DNA of 64,000 nt from NCBI GenBank assembly GCA_963667205.1, contig OY762959.1, positions 2,294,001 to 2,358,000 of the forward strand, in the 5' to 3' direction. The notes under the pieces were generated by a model, which was not told the origin of the DNA, made no database searches, and saw only the letters and a program-made list of their open reading frames with translations. Positions 17,578 through 26,045 of the stretch are shown in pieces. The DNA comes from CF-162 sp963667205. Its GTDB lineage: Bacteria; Chloroflexota; Dehalococcoidia; SM23-28-2; RBG-16-64-32. Made by a program: the position numbers and the translations under genes. Numbering within the stretch: position 1 is the stretch's first letter; each line of letters starts with the position of its first letter.

Positions 17578-17820
17578 GCAAAGGCTGCGACGAAGATTAA
17601 TACGGCCTGAACGCAGAGAGCCGGCAGTTCCGCAATGCGCGGACGAACGCTGAAAGCCGGCGCTGGGCCCCAACTCGCTTCTGAGCTCCGCCCGCGGAAG
17701 TGGGCGGCGGGACAGGCGCCCGTTACAGCGCCCCCGAGTGCCCTCCGCTTGAGGCGGAAGGAACCAGGGTGGTACCGCGGAGATCGGCCCTCCGTCCCTG
17801 TGGACGGCGGGCCTTTTTGA
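17578..17820 (+). promoter_or_regulatory. T-box riboswitch leader, leucine specifier CUC
   Basis: The leader holds the elements of a T-box in order: GCGACGAAGATTAATAC (stem I-like start), AGAGAGCCGG, GCTGAAAGCCGG, the specifier region AACTCGCTTCTGAGC with CTC at 17674-17676, and the antiterminator T-box AACCAGGGTGGTACCGCGG at 17762-17780. An intrinsic terminator follows. T-boxes sense uncharged tRNA matching the specifier codon; CUC is leucine, matching leuS downstream. Between leader and leuS lies mgtC, so both genes should respond to leucyl-tRNA charging. The specifier assignment is by alignment to conserved neighbours, not by a fold calculation. Confidence 0.9.
17786..17818 (+). terminator. 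T-box-controlled intrinsic terminator
   Basis: GGCCCTCCGTCC pairs with GGACGGCGGGCC (one mismatch) around a 4-nt loop and is followed by TTTTT. It overlaps the end of the T-box antiterminator region, as expected for a transcriptional T-box. Confidence 0.9.
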
Positions 17821-17833
17821 TTTAGGGAGCGAC

Positions 17834-18328
17834 ATGGAAGTATCGACGAACGACGAACTGGAGATCGTGGCCCGCCTGGCGCTGGCTGCCGTCCTCGGTG
17901 GGTTCGTCGGCCTGGAGCGCGAACTCCGGGGCTACCCGGCGGGCATCCGCACCCTGGCGCTTGTCGCCATCGGCGCGACGCTGTTCACGGAGATCTCGCA
18001 GCTGATCGGCGGCAACGACCGCGTGGCGGCGCAGATCGTGACGGGCATCGGCTTCATCGGCGCCGGCCTCATCTTCCGCGAGGGCTACACGGTGCGTGGA
18101 ATCACGACGACGGCGACGATCTGGGCGGCGGCGGCGATGGGAATGGCGATCGGCCTCGAGCTGTATATCGTCGCTGTTGCCGGCGCTGCGCTGCTCCTCG
18201 TCGTGCTGGAGGCGCGGCCGCTCACGAGACGCTTTGAACGCGTGATTGCGCCCAGGGAAGAAGGGCTGCGCCGAACCCTGGCGCCCGATTCTGAAGACGG
18301 TGATGATCCGATCAAGGACGAGGACTGA
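17834..18328 (+). CDS. MgtC/SapB family membrane protein
   Basis: A 164-residue protein with the MgtC N-terminal domain: LAAVLGGFVGLERELRGYPAGIRT, GIGFIGAGLIFREG and TTTATIWAAAAMGMAIGLELY, which together form about four or five membrane helices. It lacks the C-terminal ACT-like domain of virulence MgtC. Function in non-pathogens is unsettled (magnesium or phosphate homeostasis, ATP synthase control). Its position between the leucine T-box and leuS, one base from the leuS start, makes it part of that operon. Confidence 0.93.
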   Translation: MEVSTNDELEIVARLALAAVLGGFVGLERELRGYPAGIRTLALVAIGATLFTEISQLIGGNDRVAAQIVTGIGFIGAGLIFREGYTVRGITTTATIWAAAAMGMAIGLELYIVAVAGAALLLVVLEARPLTRRFERVIAPREEGLRRTLAPDSEDGDDPIKDED

Positions 18329-18329
18329 G

Positions 18330-20792
18330 ATGGAGCAGACGTCGGACCCGAAGGCCGAACGCTACGACCCCAGAGTCGTCGAAGAGCGATGGCAACAGCG
18401 CTGGGAGGAAGACGGACTACACAAGGTCGACCTGAGCGCCCAGGGCGAGAAGTTCTACTTCCTCACGATGCTGCCCTACACGTCGGGCGATCTTCACGTC
18501 GGCCACTGGTACGCGATGTCGCCTTCGGACGCCGCGGCACGCTACCGCCGGATGCTCGGCAAGCAAGTATTCTTCCCGATCGGTTTCGACGCCTTCGGGC
18601 TGCCCGCCGAGAACGCCGCGATCAAGCACGGCATTCACCCCCGCAAGTGGACTTACGACAACATCGACCGTATGCGCGGCCAGCTGCGCCGCATGGGCGC
18701 GATGTTCGACTTCACGCACGAAGCGATCTCCGCCGACCCCGAGTTCTACCGCTGGAACCAGTGGTTCTTCGTCAAGATGTTCGAGCGCGGCCTGGCCTAT
18801 CGCAAGACCGCGCCCGCCAACTGGTGTCCGGGCTGTCAGACGGTGCTGGCGAACGAGCAGGTGGTGAACGGCGCGTGCGAACGTTGCGGCACCGCCGTCG
18901 TCCAGCGCGACCTGGAGCAGTGGTTCTTCCGCATCCGCGACTACGCCGACGAGCTTCTGGACTTCAGCGGCATGGACTGGCCGGACCCGATCGTCACGAT
19001 GCAGACGAACTGGATCGGCCGCTCAGAGGGGCTGGAGGCGAGCTTTGAGCTGGACGTTCCGGGCGTGGAAGAGAAGGAGATACGTGTCTTCACGACGCGG
19101 CCCGATACGATCTTCGGCGTGACGTCGATGGTGCTGGCGCCCGAGCACCCGCTGGTGCCCCAGGTCACGACCGCGGAACAGAAAGCGGACGTGGAATCCT
19201 ACATCGAACAAGCGCGTCATCAGACGGAGATCGAGCGCCTCAATATCGAGCGCGAGAAGACGGGTGTCTTCACCGGCGCCTCCTGCGTCAACCGCTTCAA
19301 CGGGGAGCGCGTGCCGATCTGGATCGCCGACTACGTGCTGCTCTGGTACGGCACCGGCGCCGTGATGGGTGTGCCCGCGCACGACGAGCGTGACTTTGAC
19401 TTCGCCCGCACGATGGGCCTCGAATGTCCGGTCGTAATCGCGCCGCCTGACTGGGACGGATCGCCGCTCGAGAAAGCGCAACTCGATCCCGGGAAGATGG
19501 TGAACTCCGGCCGCTTCGACGGCCTGGCGAACGAAGAGGGCAAAGAGGCCGTGATCGCCTACGCCGAAGAGCAGGGTTGGGGCCAGCGGCAGGTCACCTA
19601 CCGCCTGCGCGACTGGCTGATCTCGCGGCAGCGCTACTGGGGCACGCCGATCCCCATCATCCACTGCCCGACCGACGGGCCGGTGGCCGTCCCGGAGAGC
19701 GATCTTCCCGTTGTGCTCCCGGACGACGCCGAGTTCACGCCAACGGGCGAATCGCCGCTGGCCGCTCACGAAGGCTTCGTCAACGTCGATTGCCCGAAAT
19801 GCGGCGGCGCCGCCCGGCGCGAGACCGACACGATGGACACGTTCATGGACTCCAACTGGTACTTCGTGCGCTACCTCAGCCCGGACTACCACGACGGCCC
19901 GGTCGATCCGGAGCTGGCGAAGCGCTGGCTCCCCGTGGATCAGTACACCGGCGGCGCCGAGCACGCCGTGATGCACCTGCTATACGCGCGTTTCTTCTGG
20001 AGAGTGATGCGCGACCTGGGCGTCGTGCAGGGCGACGAGCCGTTCAGGCGGCTCTTCAACCAGGGCCAGATACTCGGCCCCGACGGCCAGCGTATGTCCA
20101 AGTCGCGCGGCAACGTCGTCGCGCCGGACGAGCAGGTCGAGCGCTACGGTGCGGACGCCTTCCGCTGCTACCTGATGTTCATCGGGCCCTGGGAGGAAGG
20201 CGGCCCGATGAACCTCGACGGCATCAGCGGCGTCGAGCGCTGGCTGAACCGCGCCTGGAGCCTGATCGTCCGGGAGCCGGCGTACGGTGACGTCGACGAG
20301 GCGGGGACGAAGGCGCTGCGTCGGCTCACGCACCAGACCGTCAAGCGAGTGACGAGGGACGTCGAGGGGTTCCGCTGGAACACGGCGATCGCGGCGCTGA
20401 TGGAGATGGTGAACCACCTGACCCGCGCCCGCGAGGGCGGCCCTGTCGATCGCGAGGCCTGGAGCGAGGCCGTCGAGAAGATGATCCTGCTGATGGCGCC
20501 GCTGACGCCGCACCTGGCGGAGGAGTTGTGGTCGCGCACCGGCGGGACGTACAGCGTTCACCGGCAGTCATGGCCGGAATGGGACGACGGGCTGGCGAGC
20601 GAGGACGAGGTCACGCTTGTGGTCCAGGTCAACGGCAAGCTGCGCGACCGCATAGCGGCACCGGCGGACATCGGCGAGGACGCCGCCAAAGAGCTGGCGC
20701 TGGCGAGCGAGCAGGTGACGAAGCACCTCGCGGGCAAGGAGCCGCGCAAGGTGATCTACGTGCCGGGCAAGCTCGTCAACATCGTCGTCTAG
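18330..20792 (+). CDS. leuS: Leucyl-tRNA synthetase
   Basis: The 820-residue protein is a normal bacterial LeuRS. The HIGH-type motif is LPYTSGDLHVGHWY, zinc-like cysteines occur in NWCPGCQTVLANEQ, the CP1 editing domain includes VFTTRPDTIFGVT and GTGAVMGVPAHDERD, and KMSKS is RMSKS at GQRMSKSRGNV. The C-terminal VQVNGKLRDRI domain is present. The ATG at 18330 follows the mgtC stop by one base, so translation is probably coupled. The transcript comes through the leucine T-box upstream of mgtC. A tRNA-Leu gene lies 6 bp past its stop on the other strand. Confidence 0.98.
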   Translation: MEQTSDPKAERYDPRVVEERWQQRWEEDGLHKVDLSAQGEKFYFLTMLPYTSGDLHVGHWYAMSPSDAAARYRRMLGKQVFFPIGFDAFGLPAENAAIKHGIHPRKWTYDNIDRMRGQLRRMGAMFDFTHEAISADPEFYRWNQWFFVKMFERGLAYRKTAPANWCPGCQTVLANEQVVNGACERCGTAVVQRDLEQWFFRIRDYADELLDFSGMDWPDPIVTMQTNWIGRSEGLEASFELDVPGVEEKEIRVFTTRPDTIFGVTSMVLAPEHPLVPQVTTAEQKADVESYIEQARHQTEIERLNIEREKTGVFTGASCVNRFNGERVPIWIADYVLLWYGTGAVMGVPAHDERDFDFARTMGLECPVVIAPPDWDGSPLEKAQLDPGKMVNSGRFDGLANEEGKEAVIAYAEEQGWGQRQVTYRLRDWLISRQRYWGTPIPIIHCPTDGPVAVPESDLPVVLPDDAEFTPTGESPLAAHEGFVNVDCPKCGGAARRETDTMDTFMDSNWYFVRYLSPDYHDGPVDPELAKRWLPVDQYTGGAEHAVMHLLYARFFWRVMRDLGVVQGDEPFRRLFNQGQILGPDGQRMSKSRGNVVAPDEQVERYGADAFRCYLMFIGPWEEGGPMNLDGISGVERWLNRAWSLIVREPAYGDVDEAGTKALRRLTHQTVKRVTRDVEGFRWNTAIAALMEMVNHLTRAREGGPVDREAWSEAVEKMILLMAPLTPHLAEELWSRTGGTYSVHRQSWPEWDDGLASEDEVTLVVQVNGKLRDRIAAPADIGEDAAKELALASEQVTKHLAGKEPRKVIYVPGKLVNIVV

Positions 20793-20798
20793 GCGATT

Positions 20799-20884
20799 TG
20801 GTGCCGGGGGTGGGATTCGAACCCACATGCCCTTGCGGGCAGCGAATTTTAAGTTCGCCGTGTATACCCTTCCACCACCCCGAC
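20799..20884 (-). tRNA. tRNA-Leu(UAA)
   Basis: An 86-nt class II tRNA with a long variable arm. The anticodon loop is CTTAAAA with stem GCGAA/TTCGC, giving anticodon TAA. T loop TTCGAAT and a CCA end are encoded. It is convergent with leuS. Confidence 0.96.
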
Positions 20885-20934
20885 TCGCTAACGATGTTAG
20901 CCGCCCGCTTGCGCAAGCGCCTCAGCCGGGTGGG

Positions 20935-22035
20935 CTACTCTTCGTAGCGCTGGATGCCTAGCCTGGCGGCGATCGCCTCCCGGGCATCGCGCGCGACCTC
21001 GTCCAGGGGGATGCCGGTGGCGTCAGCGATGCGGTCGTTCATGTTGAACGCCGCGATCACGCCGGCGGAGTCGACGACCGCGTCTGCGCCCAGAAGGCCC
21101 GATAACGCCTCTCGGGCGGCTGAGAGACGGCCGTCGTCGGGCCCGATTGCGGCCTCGGCGAACTCGATCAGCGCGGCGGCCTGCGGGATCTCGTCGCGCG
21201 CGTTCTCACGGCCGTTGACGACATCAACGTCGACGTCGATCCCGGAGGCCTTGCTGCTCACACGGAGCAGCAGCGCGTGCGCGGACGTTCAGTAGAAGCA
21301 TTCGTTAACGGCTGACACGCGCGCCGCCAGCAGCTCAATCTGCGGCCGCGTGATCGCGCGGGTGGAAACCGGCGTCAGGAGGTGCTGCGGCGGTACATAC
21401 TCGGCGGCGACCAGCTCAGTGAAGAGCCGGGTTTCATCGGGAACGAGGCTGAGCGCCCGTTGGACGTACGGCGTCCGCGCTCCACCCGAGTAGAGGCCGG
21501 GGTGGTCACGCTCAGCGACTTCAGCGGCGATCAGGGGCACCCAGGCTCCGTCGGCCTGGTCTGCGTCCGGGCGGACGCGCGAAGGCTCGCCGCGGAAAGC
21601 TTCGGGCAGAGGGTGAAGCGGCGCGTCGATCGCGCGGGCGAACGTGTCCACGTTGACGACGAAGACGACCACGGCGACGACTTCGACGTAGTGCGCGTCG
21701 GACAGTCCGGCCTCGGCGCTATCACGCACGAGCTTCTCGGTCAGGCGGCCGGGGTCGGTGACGATGCGGTGGACGACCTCGACGACTGGCTCCGTCAGCG
21801 CACCGAGAGAGTCGTGCGCGCCGGTGACGTCGTACGGCGAGAGCGCCTCCCGGCGCTCGGCGCAGAGGGCGCAGTCGCCGGCGTTGCGGGTTTCGGCGGC
21901 GATGGCGAGGCGCTCGGCGCCGGTCCACCAGGCGCCGGGCCGGGTGATCTGCTCCCACGTCCGCCTGTGGGCCGCGACGAGATCGTCGCGGATTGCCATC
22001 GAGGCTCCGGCGTAGGAGATGTCTTGCGTCGTCAT
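20935..22035 (-). CDS. AhpD-like / carboxymuconolactone decarboxylase-family selenoprotein (UGA read as Sec at residue 249)
   Basis: Two consecutive in-frame segments (22035-21292 and 21288-20935) are separated only by TGA 21291-21289. Read through, the protein is 366 residues with two related halves. The first half carries GDCALCAERREALSP, a CxxC; the second carries ECFY-U-TSAHA, so the UGA takes the place of the second cysteine of the AhpD CxxC...H redox motif (Cys246, Sec249, His253). A perfect 7-bp hairpin follows 17 nt after the UGA (loop 24 nt away). AhpD relatives are thiol peroxidases or reductases. Sec versions of AhpD-like proteins are known in bacteria. GGAGAG precedes the ATG. A nonsense mutation is the alternative, made unlikely by the hairpin and by the same arrangement at 53193. 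Confidence 0.85.
21253..21271 (-). promoter_or_regulatory. Putative bacterial SECIS hairpin of the AhpD-like selenoprotein
   Basis: On the coding strand GCTGCTC pairs perfectly with GAGCAGC around loop CGTGT. The loop starts 24 nt after the UGA and its second base is G, which fits the loose rule for bacterial SECIS elements. Confidence 0.7.
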
Positions 22036-22110
22036 CTGCTCTCTCCGCTATTCTACGTCAGCCCGGGAGCTCGCTGCGGCCCCTCCACAGCCGCCCACCG
22101 CGCGCGAACT

Positions 22111-23862
22111 CTAGGCGGGGCCGGCGGCCCTGGCGCTTCTGACGCGGAAAAAGAGGTACATCGCCAGCGTCAGCCCGAAACAGATGAGCATGAGCAGCAG
22201 CGCGATCGCCGGCGTCGTATCGCTCAGCGCGTCGTAGGACTGGCGCTCCGCATTCAGGAGGACGTGCCAGAAGAGGAACGCGGTGACCCCCGTGAAGCCG
22301 AGCCAGACGAGCTTGCTCCAGGCCCAGAGGCGGTGACCGTCCATGAACTTGATCGGCACCATCTGGAAGAACATGCCCTCAAGGCCGCCAACGAAGATCC
22401 CGACGGAGACACCCTCAGGTATCGAGGCCCAGAACGAGTCGTTGTCGGTCGCCAGATCGCGGGCCGGCGCGAGTAGCAGGAAGGCGGCGGCGCAGACCGT
22501 GAGCAGGACGAGCGCCGGGAAGAGGATCTGCCGGCCTTCCTGGTCGCGCGTGATGACCGAGCCGGCTACTAACGTATGCGCGGCGATGAACCCGTAGATG
22601 ATGCCCGGCTGGAAGCCGAGCAGGCGCGTCATCGCGATGCAGAAGAGCGCGACGAAGATACCGATCGGGAAGAGCCTGATCGAGCCTGGTAGCCCGAAGC
22701 CGTTCGTCATCAGCAGCTGGCCGCCGTCATAGACGTACGTGAGGACGGCGAAGGCCGCCAGGAAGCTGATGAAGATTACCGCGCTCTGCTCGTTGACGCC
22801 GTAGCCCGGCTCCTCCAGCCCGTAGAGGAGCGCGGCCAGCGCGAGCAGCACAATTGGCGCGAGTAACCCTGCCACTCCTCGCCCGTCCGTGATCAGCCGG
22901 CCGACGTTGCCGATGATGTCGAATACGCCCTTCAGCGGTCCGCTGATGCGCTCGAACCAGCCCCTGATGTCGTCCTCGTTCTCTTCGACCGTCTGGTTGA
23001 AGATCTCGGCCGTGGCCAGCATAAGGACGAGGGTGAAGCCGCCGAACAAGATATTCGTGAGGATGATGCCGAGGTCGCTCGAGAGATCACCCGGCCTGGG
23101 GACCGACCGCACGATGTCCGGGCGCGCTCCGTTAGCGCTGCCCTCCCCGGTGATCGACGGCGGTGTGTCGTCGTCCTCGTCCGGCTGGTCCTGCGCCGTG
23201 CTCGTCGCGGGCGGGGATGGCGAGTCCGTGCCGGTAGCCGCGGTCTCGGCCGGCGTGGCTGTCGGCGTCGCCGTCGAAGTCGGAGAGGCAATCGAAGTCG
23301 GTGGTGCGGTCGTGCCTGTCGGCTGCGGCGGAGGCGTCGTCGGGGGCGCACTGGTGACTGGAGTGCCTGTAGATCCGGGAGGTGCCGTCGGAGTAGTTAC
23401 GGGCAGGGAGCTTGGCGTTGGCGGGGGCGGCGTAGGCGGAGGCAGGGTCGGCGTCGGCGGCTGCGTTGGAGTCGCGCCGGTAATCGTGACGGTAATGGAG
23501 CACGTACCTAGCTCACCAACGCTCGGCGCCGACCAGCTGATCTCAATGAACGTCTGATTATTCCCGCCAGATCCGAACCCGAGCGCCGTGACGCTAAAAA
23601 TCCCGTCCGTGTCGCTAAGGCTCGGAGGCGTGATGCTTGCTACCGCCGGATCTGTGTTCGCGATCACGGTGTAGTCGGTGAGGAATCCGCCCGCCAGGAT
23701 CGTGTAGGGCATGGTCTGGGGCACCGCGGACGAATCGACTGTCCACTGGGTAGAATCGCATGTGTGCGCCTGGACCGGGGCGGGCCGCAATGGGCCTGCC
23801 GCGACAATCGCCAGGAGCGCGACGAGTGCCGTCACCCCTGCCACGAGCGCCAATCTGTTCAA
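22111..23862 (-). CDS. Secreted-domain plus multi-helix membrane protein (FGLLP-motif-like)
   Basis: A 583-residue protein with a signal peptide (to about residue 32), a beta-rich extracellular domain with paired cysteines (~35-128), a long proline/threonine linker (~130-235), and a C-terminal membrane domain with about nine helices. The membrane part includes NGFGLPGSIRLFPIGIFVAL and GFQPGIIYGFIAAH, resembling the FGLLP-motif membrane proteins known mainly from Actinobacteria and Chloroflexota, whose function is unknown. The TTG start at 23862 has a strong GGAGGAAGG ribosome site. It stands alone between the selenoprotein and Rieske genes on the same strand. Confidence 0.8.
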   Translation of the reverse strand: MNRLALVAGVTALVALLAIVAAGPLRPAPVQAHTCDSTQWTVDSSAVPQTMPYTILAGGFLTDYTVIANTDPAVASITPPSLSDTDGIFSVTALGFGSGGNNQTFIEISWSAPSVGELGTCSITVTITGATPTQPPTPTLPPPTPPPPTPSSLPVTTPTAPPGSTGTPVTSAPPTTPPPQPTGTTAPPTSIASPTSTATPTATPAETAATGTDSPSPPATSTAQDQPDEDDDTPPSITGEGSANGARPDIVRSVPRPGDLSSDLGIILTNILFGGFTLVLMLATAEIFNQTVEENEDDIRGWFERISGPLKGVFDIIGNVGRLITDGRGVAGLLAPIVLLALAALLYGLEEPGYGVNEQSAVIFISFLAAFAVLTYVYDGGQLLMTNGFGLPGSIRLFPIGIFVALFCIAMTRLLGFQPGIIYGFIAAHTLVAGSVITRDQEGRQILFPALVLLTVCAAAFLLLAPARDLATDNDSFWASIPEGVSVGIFVGGLEGMFFQMVPIKFMDGHRLWAWSKLVWLGFTGVTAFLFWHVLLNAERQSYDALSDTTPAIALLLMLICFGLTLAMYLFFRVRSARAAGPA

Positions 23863-23896
23863 CGGCTCCCCTTCCTCCGGAGCACGCTTGACATCC

Positions 23897-24256
23897 TTAG
23901 ATCTTCACCAGAACCTGTCCGTCCTCGACCTTAACTTCATATGAAGGCACGCCGCGGCGAAGGAACGGCGGGATCAGCCCCGCGAGGAGGCGCATGAGAA
24001 GCGGTTCCTGCACCCACCGCAGAAGTTTGCCGCTCGTCACTTCGAACTGCGAGCCGTGCCACGGGCAGGTGAGCGCCGTCCCCTCCAGGCGACCTTTGCC
24101 GAGCTGCGCCCGCATGTGAGTGCAGCGACCGCCGATGGCATAGCAATCGCCGTCCTGCACGTGAGCCAGCGCGATCTCCGTCCCGTTGACCTTGAACTGC
24201 TTCGCCTCTCCCACCGGAAGATCATCAACCTTACATACTGGGACGAACTCTGCCAT
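23897..24256 (-). CDS. Rieske [2Fe-2S] ferredoxin-like protein
   Basis: A small soluble Rieske protein of about 119 residues. The cluster ligands are CTHM and CPWHGSQF, spaced as in Rieske ferredoxins and NirD-like subunits. No membrane anchor or oxygenase domain is attached, so it is an electron carrier for an unidentified partner or a nitrite-reductase-small-subunit-like protein. Two ATG codons (24259 and 24256) follow AAGGAGG; the second has the better spacing. Confidence 0.92.
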   Translation of the reverse strand: MAEFVPVCKVDDLPVGEAKQFKVNGTEIALAHVQDGDCYAIGGRCTHMRAQLGKGRLEGTALTCPWHGSQFEVTSGKLLRWVQEPLLMRLLAGLIPPFLRRGVPSYEVKVEDGQVLVKI

Positions 24257-24438
24257 CATCCCCTCCTTCTCACTTAGCCACGGCGCGTTAGATTTCAAAG
24301 CGATCATATCGGACGGTAAGCCGCCGTTGCTGGTCCGGCGCGTAACTTCGGGTGCTCAGTATTGTAACGGCGCGTTGCTGGGACGCGGCCAGTGCTGGCC
24401 CGTGTCGGTCAAGTGGCACGAATCAAGTGGACAGCGCA

Positions 24439-24469
24439 ACGGGGCCGGCCATCAGAAGGCCGGCCCCGT
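24439..24469 (-). terminator. GC-rich hairpin after the tRNA-Cys gene
   Basis: ACGGGGCCGGCC pairs perfectly with GGCCGGCCCCGT around a 7-nt loop. It lies 10 nt past the tRNA-Cys 3' end. There is no T run, so termination is likely but not certain. Confidence 0.55.
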
Positions 24470-24479
24470 ACTGATGTCA

Positions 24480-24554
24480 TGGAGGCGACGGCGGGATTCG
24501 AACCCGCGATCAGGGTTTTGCAAACCCCTGCCTTAACCACTTGGCTACGTCGCC
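24480..24554 (-). tRNA. tRNA-Cys(GCA)
   Basis: A 75-nt cloverleaf including CCA. Anticodon GCA lies in TTTGCAAA, acceptor is GGCGACG/CGTCGCC, and the discriminator base is U73, which is characteristic of tRNA-Cys. It is 9 nt from the tRNA-Leu gene upstream and probably shares its transcript. Confidence 0.97.
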
Positions 24555-24563
24555 CGGCGCTGT

Positions 24564-24650
24564 TGGTGCCGAGGAGGGGATTTGAACCCCTACGCCCTTA
24601 CGGGCACCGCCCCCTCAAGACGGCGTGTCTACCTATTCCACCACCTCGGC
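24564..24650 (-). tRNA. tRNA-Leu(GAG)
   Basis: An 87-nt class II tRNA with encoded CCA. The anticodon loop TTGAGGG on stem CCGTC/GGCGG gives anticodon GAG, which reads CUC/CUU. CUC is also the specifier of the T-box upstream of mgtC-leuS, so this tRNA is a candidate ligand of that riboswitch. Confidence 0.96.
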
Positions 24651-24691
24651 AGCAACACCTATCTTACCGATTCCGCTTCCGGCGCGGCAAG

Positions 24692-24726
24692 AAAAAGGGC
24701 CCATCCGACGGCCGGATGGGCCCTTT
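24692..24726 (-). terminator. Strong intrinsic terminator of the lipoprotein gene
   Basis: A 14-bp perfect stem (AAAGGGCCCATCCG with its complement) and 5-nt loop, followed on the minus strand by a T run (TTTTTC). It lies just after the stop of the 24745-25557 gene. Confidence 0.88.
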
Positions 24727-24744
24727 CGGCTGCCTGGATGCCGG

Positions 24745-25557
24745 CTACTGCGTCGGGAAGAGGTCGCTCAGGTCCGTCACCGGAAACATGGGCTCGAAGG
24801 CTGAATCGGGGACGTCGTCGCTGGCCGAGGTGGCTTCGAAGCTGCCTGTTTCGGTGCTGTCTGCGAAGGTGAGGCGGAGAAGCAGGCCCCCGTCGGAGAA
24901 GCAGAACTGGCCACTTTCGTCGCCCGCCTGCGCAGGGTCAAGGTCGCCCGAGTAGGTGAAGCAGGTCCCGTCGATACCCGCGATCGTCTCATCGGGCACG
25001 CTGACGTCGACATCGTTCGGAATGTTATCGATCTCCTGAGTGATCGTCTCGGCGCTGAGGAGGCTTACGAAGGCGTCCACGCCGGCGGAGGCTGTGCTGT
25101 CCTCGGCGGGGTACTGGAGACACTGGCTATCTGCGCACAGGAAGGTCGCGTCCGGCGTGCTGATGAATGCGACATCGCCTTCGTCGGTCGAGACGTCGAA
25201 GCGGGACGAGCCGCCCTTCTGGTAGATCGTCATGCTGCTGAGGCCGCCCTCATTTCCCGTGAAGTCGATAACATACGTGACCATCCCCTCGAACGCCTCG
25301 TAGTCGCTGGTGAAGTTGGCGAGGTCGTCCAGCGACGACCCGCCGTCGTTGCCGTTGTCGTCGGTCATCGTGGCGGTGGGAGCGCTGCCGTTGCCGTTGT
25401 CGTTGCCATCGCTCATCGTGGCAGTCGGATCGCCGTTCCCGCCACCACCGCCGCCACCGTCATCGTCGTTGCAGGCGGCCGCGGCCACGAGGCCAAGCAG
25501 TGCGATGGCGCCGATGGCGAGGAGAAGGAGCCGCCGGCGTGATCTTCGATTCGTCAT
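24745..25557 (-). CDS. Putative lipoprotein, hypothetical
   Basis: A 270-residue protein with an Arg-rich start, hydrophobic segment and lipobox-like LVAAAAC, then a poly-Gly and Asp/Asn/Thr-rich linker (~30-75). The globular part begins near LDDLANFTSDYEAFEGMVTY and resembles LppX/LprG-like or DUF-type lipoproteins that bind lipids, but I cannot assign it. Four cysteines (CADSQC, CFTYS, FCFSDG) could form disulfides. A good AAGGAGG site precedes the ATG, and a strong terminator follows. Confidence 0.8.
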   Translation of the reverse strand: MTNRRSRRRLLLLAIGAIALLGLVAAAACNDDDGGGGGGGNGDPTATMSDGNDNGNGSAPTATMTDDNGNDGGSSLDDLANFTSDYEAFEGMVTYVIDFTGNEGGLSSMTIYQKGGSSRFDVSTDEGDVAFISTPDATFLCADSQCLQYPAEDSTASAGVDAFVSLLSAETITQEIDNIPNDVDVSVPDETIAGIDGTCFTYSGDLDPAQAGDESGQFCFSDGGLLLRLTFADSTETGSFEATSASDDVPDSAFEPMFPVTDLSDLFPTQ

Positions 25558-25652
25558 GCTGATTCCCTCCTTGGGTTGGGTGCGTTAGGGCGCGCTCGAT
25601 AGAAAGCCTACGTGACCACACGCTAACGGTCGAGAGGCCCCTGTCGTAGGGT

Positions 25653-26045
25653 CTACGAGCGATCGAGGAGCGCTGGATCGCTTACGGTCAGCTTGTCCCG
25701 TATCGTGCGCCGCACGTGCTCGAACAGTTCGCGCTCCGCCTCCTCATTCTCCGCGTCACCGCTGCGGATGAGCGCGCAGAGCGGCTCGCTTCGTTCGCGC
25801 AGGGCCGAGCGCAGCTCCTCGCGGGCAGCAGGGCGCTCAGCCGGGCCGAGGATCGCGTCGAGGCCAGCCCACTCGGCGGCAAGCTGCTCCTCCTCGCTCG
25901 CCAGTTCGCGGCGGACGATGCGGATGGCGTTGGCGGCGACGCGGGCGTGAAAGCCGCGCGAGCCAGGAACGCTGGGCACGATTTCGGTGTCCAGGAAGTG
26001 CTCGACGGCGGCAAGGAGTTCGTCGTAGGTCGGTCGGTCTTGCAT
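25653..26045 (-). CDS. DUF6285 family protein
   Basis: A 130-residue helical protein (RPTYDELLAAVEHFLDTEI, RVAANAIRIVRRELASEEE). It matches the DUF6285 type, which is usually encoded beside an acyl-CoA dehydrogenase-type or aminoglycoside-phosphotransferase-like gene, as here. Role unknown. Its ATG shares one base with the stop of the phosphotransferase gene, so the two are translationally coupled. Confidence 0.8.
   Translation of the reverse strand: MQDRPTYDELLAAVEHFLDTEIVPSVPGSRGFHARVAANAIRIVRRELASEEEQLAAEWAGLDAILGPAERPAAREELRSALRERSEPLCALIRSGDAENEEAERELFEHVRRTIRDKLTVSDPALLDRS

Noticed and set aside
22889..23557. + strand frame rich in Val/Gly as a gene
   Set aside because: It is the shadow of the proline/threonine linker of the FGLLP-like protein.
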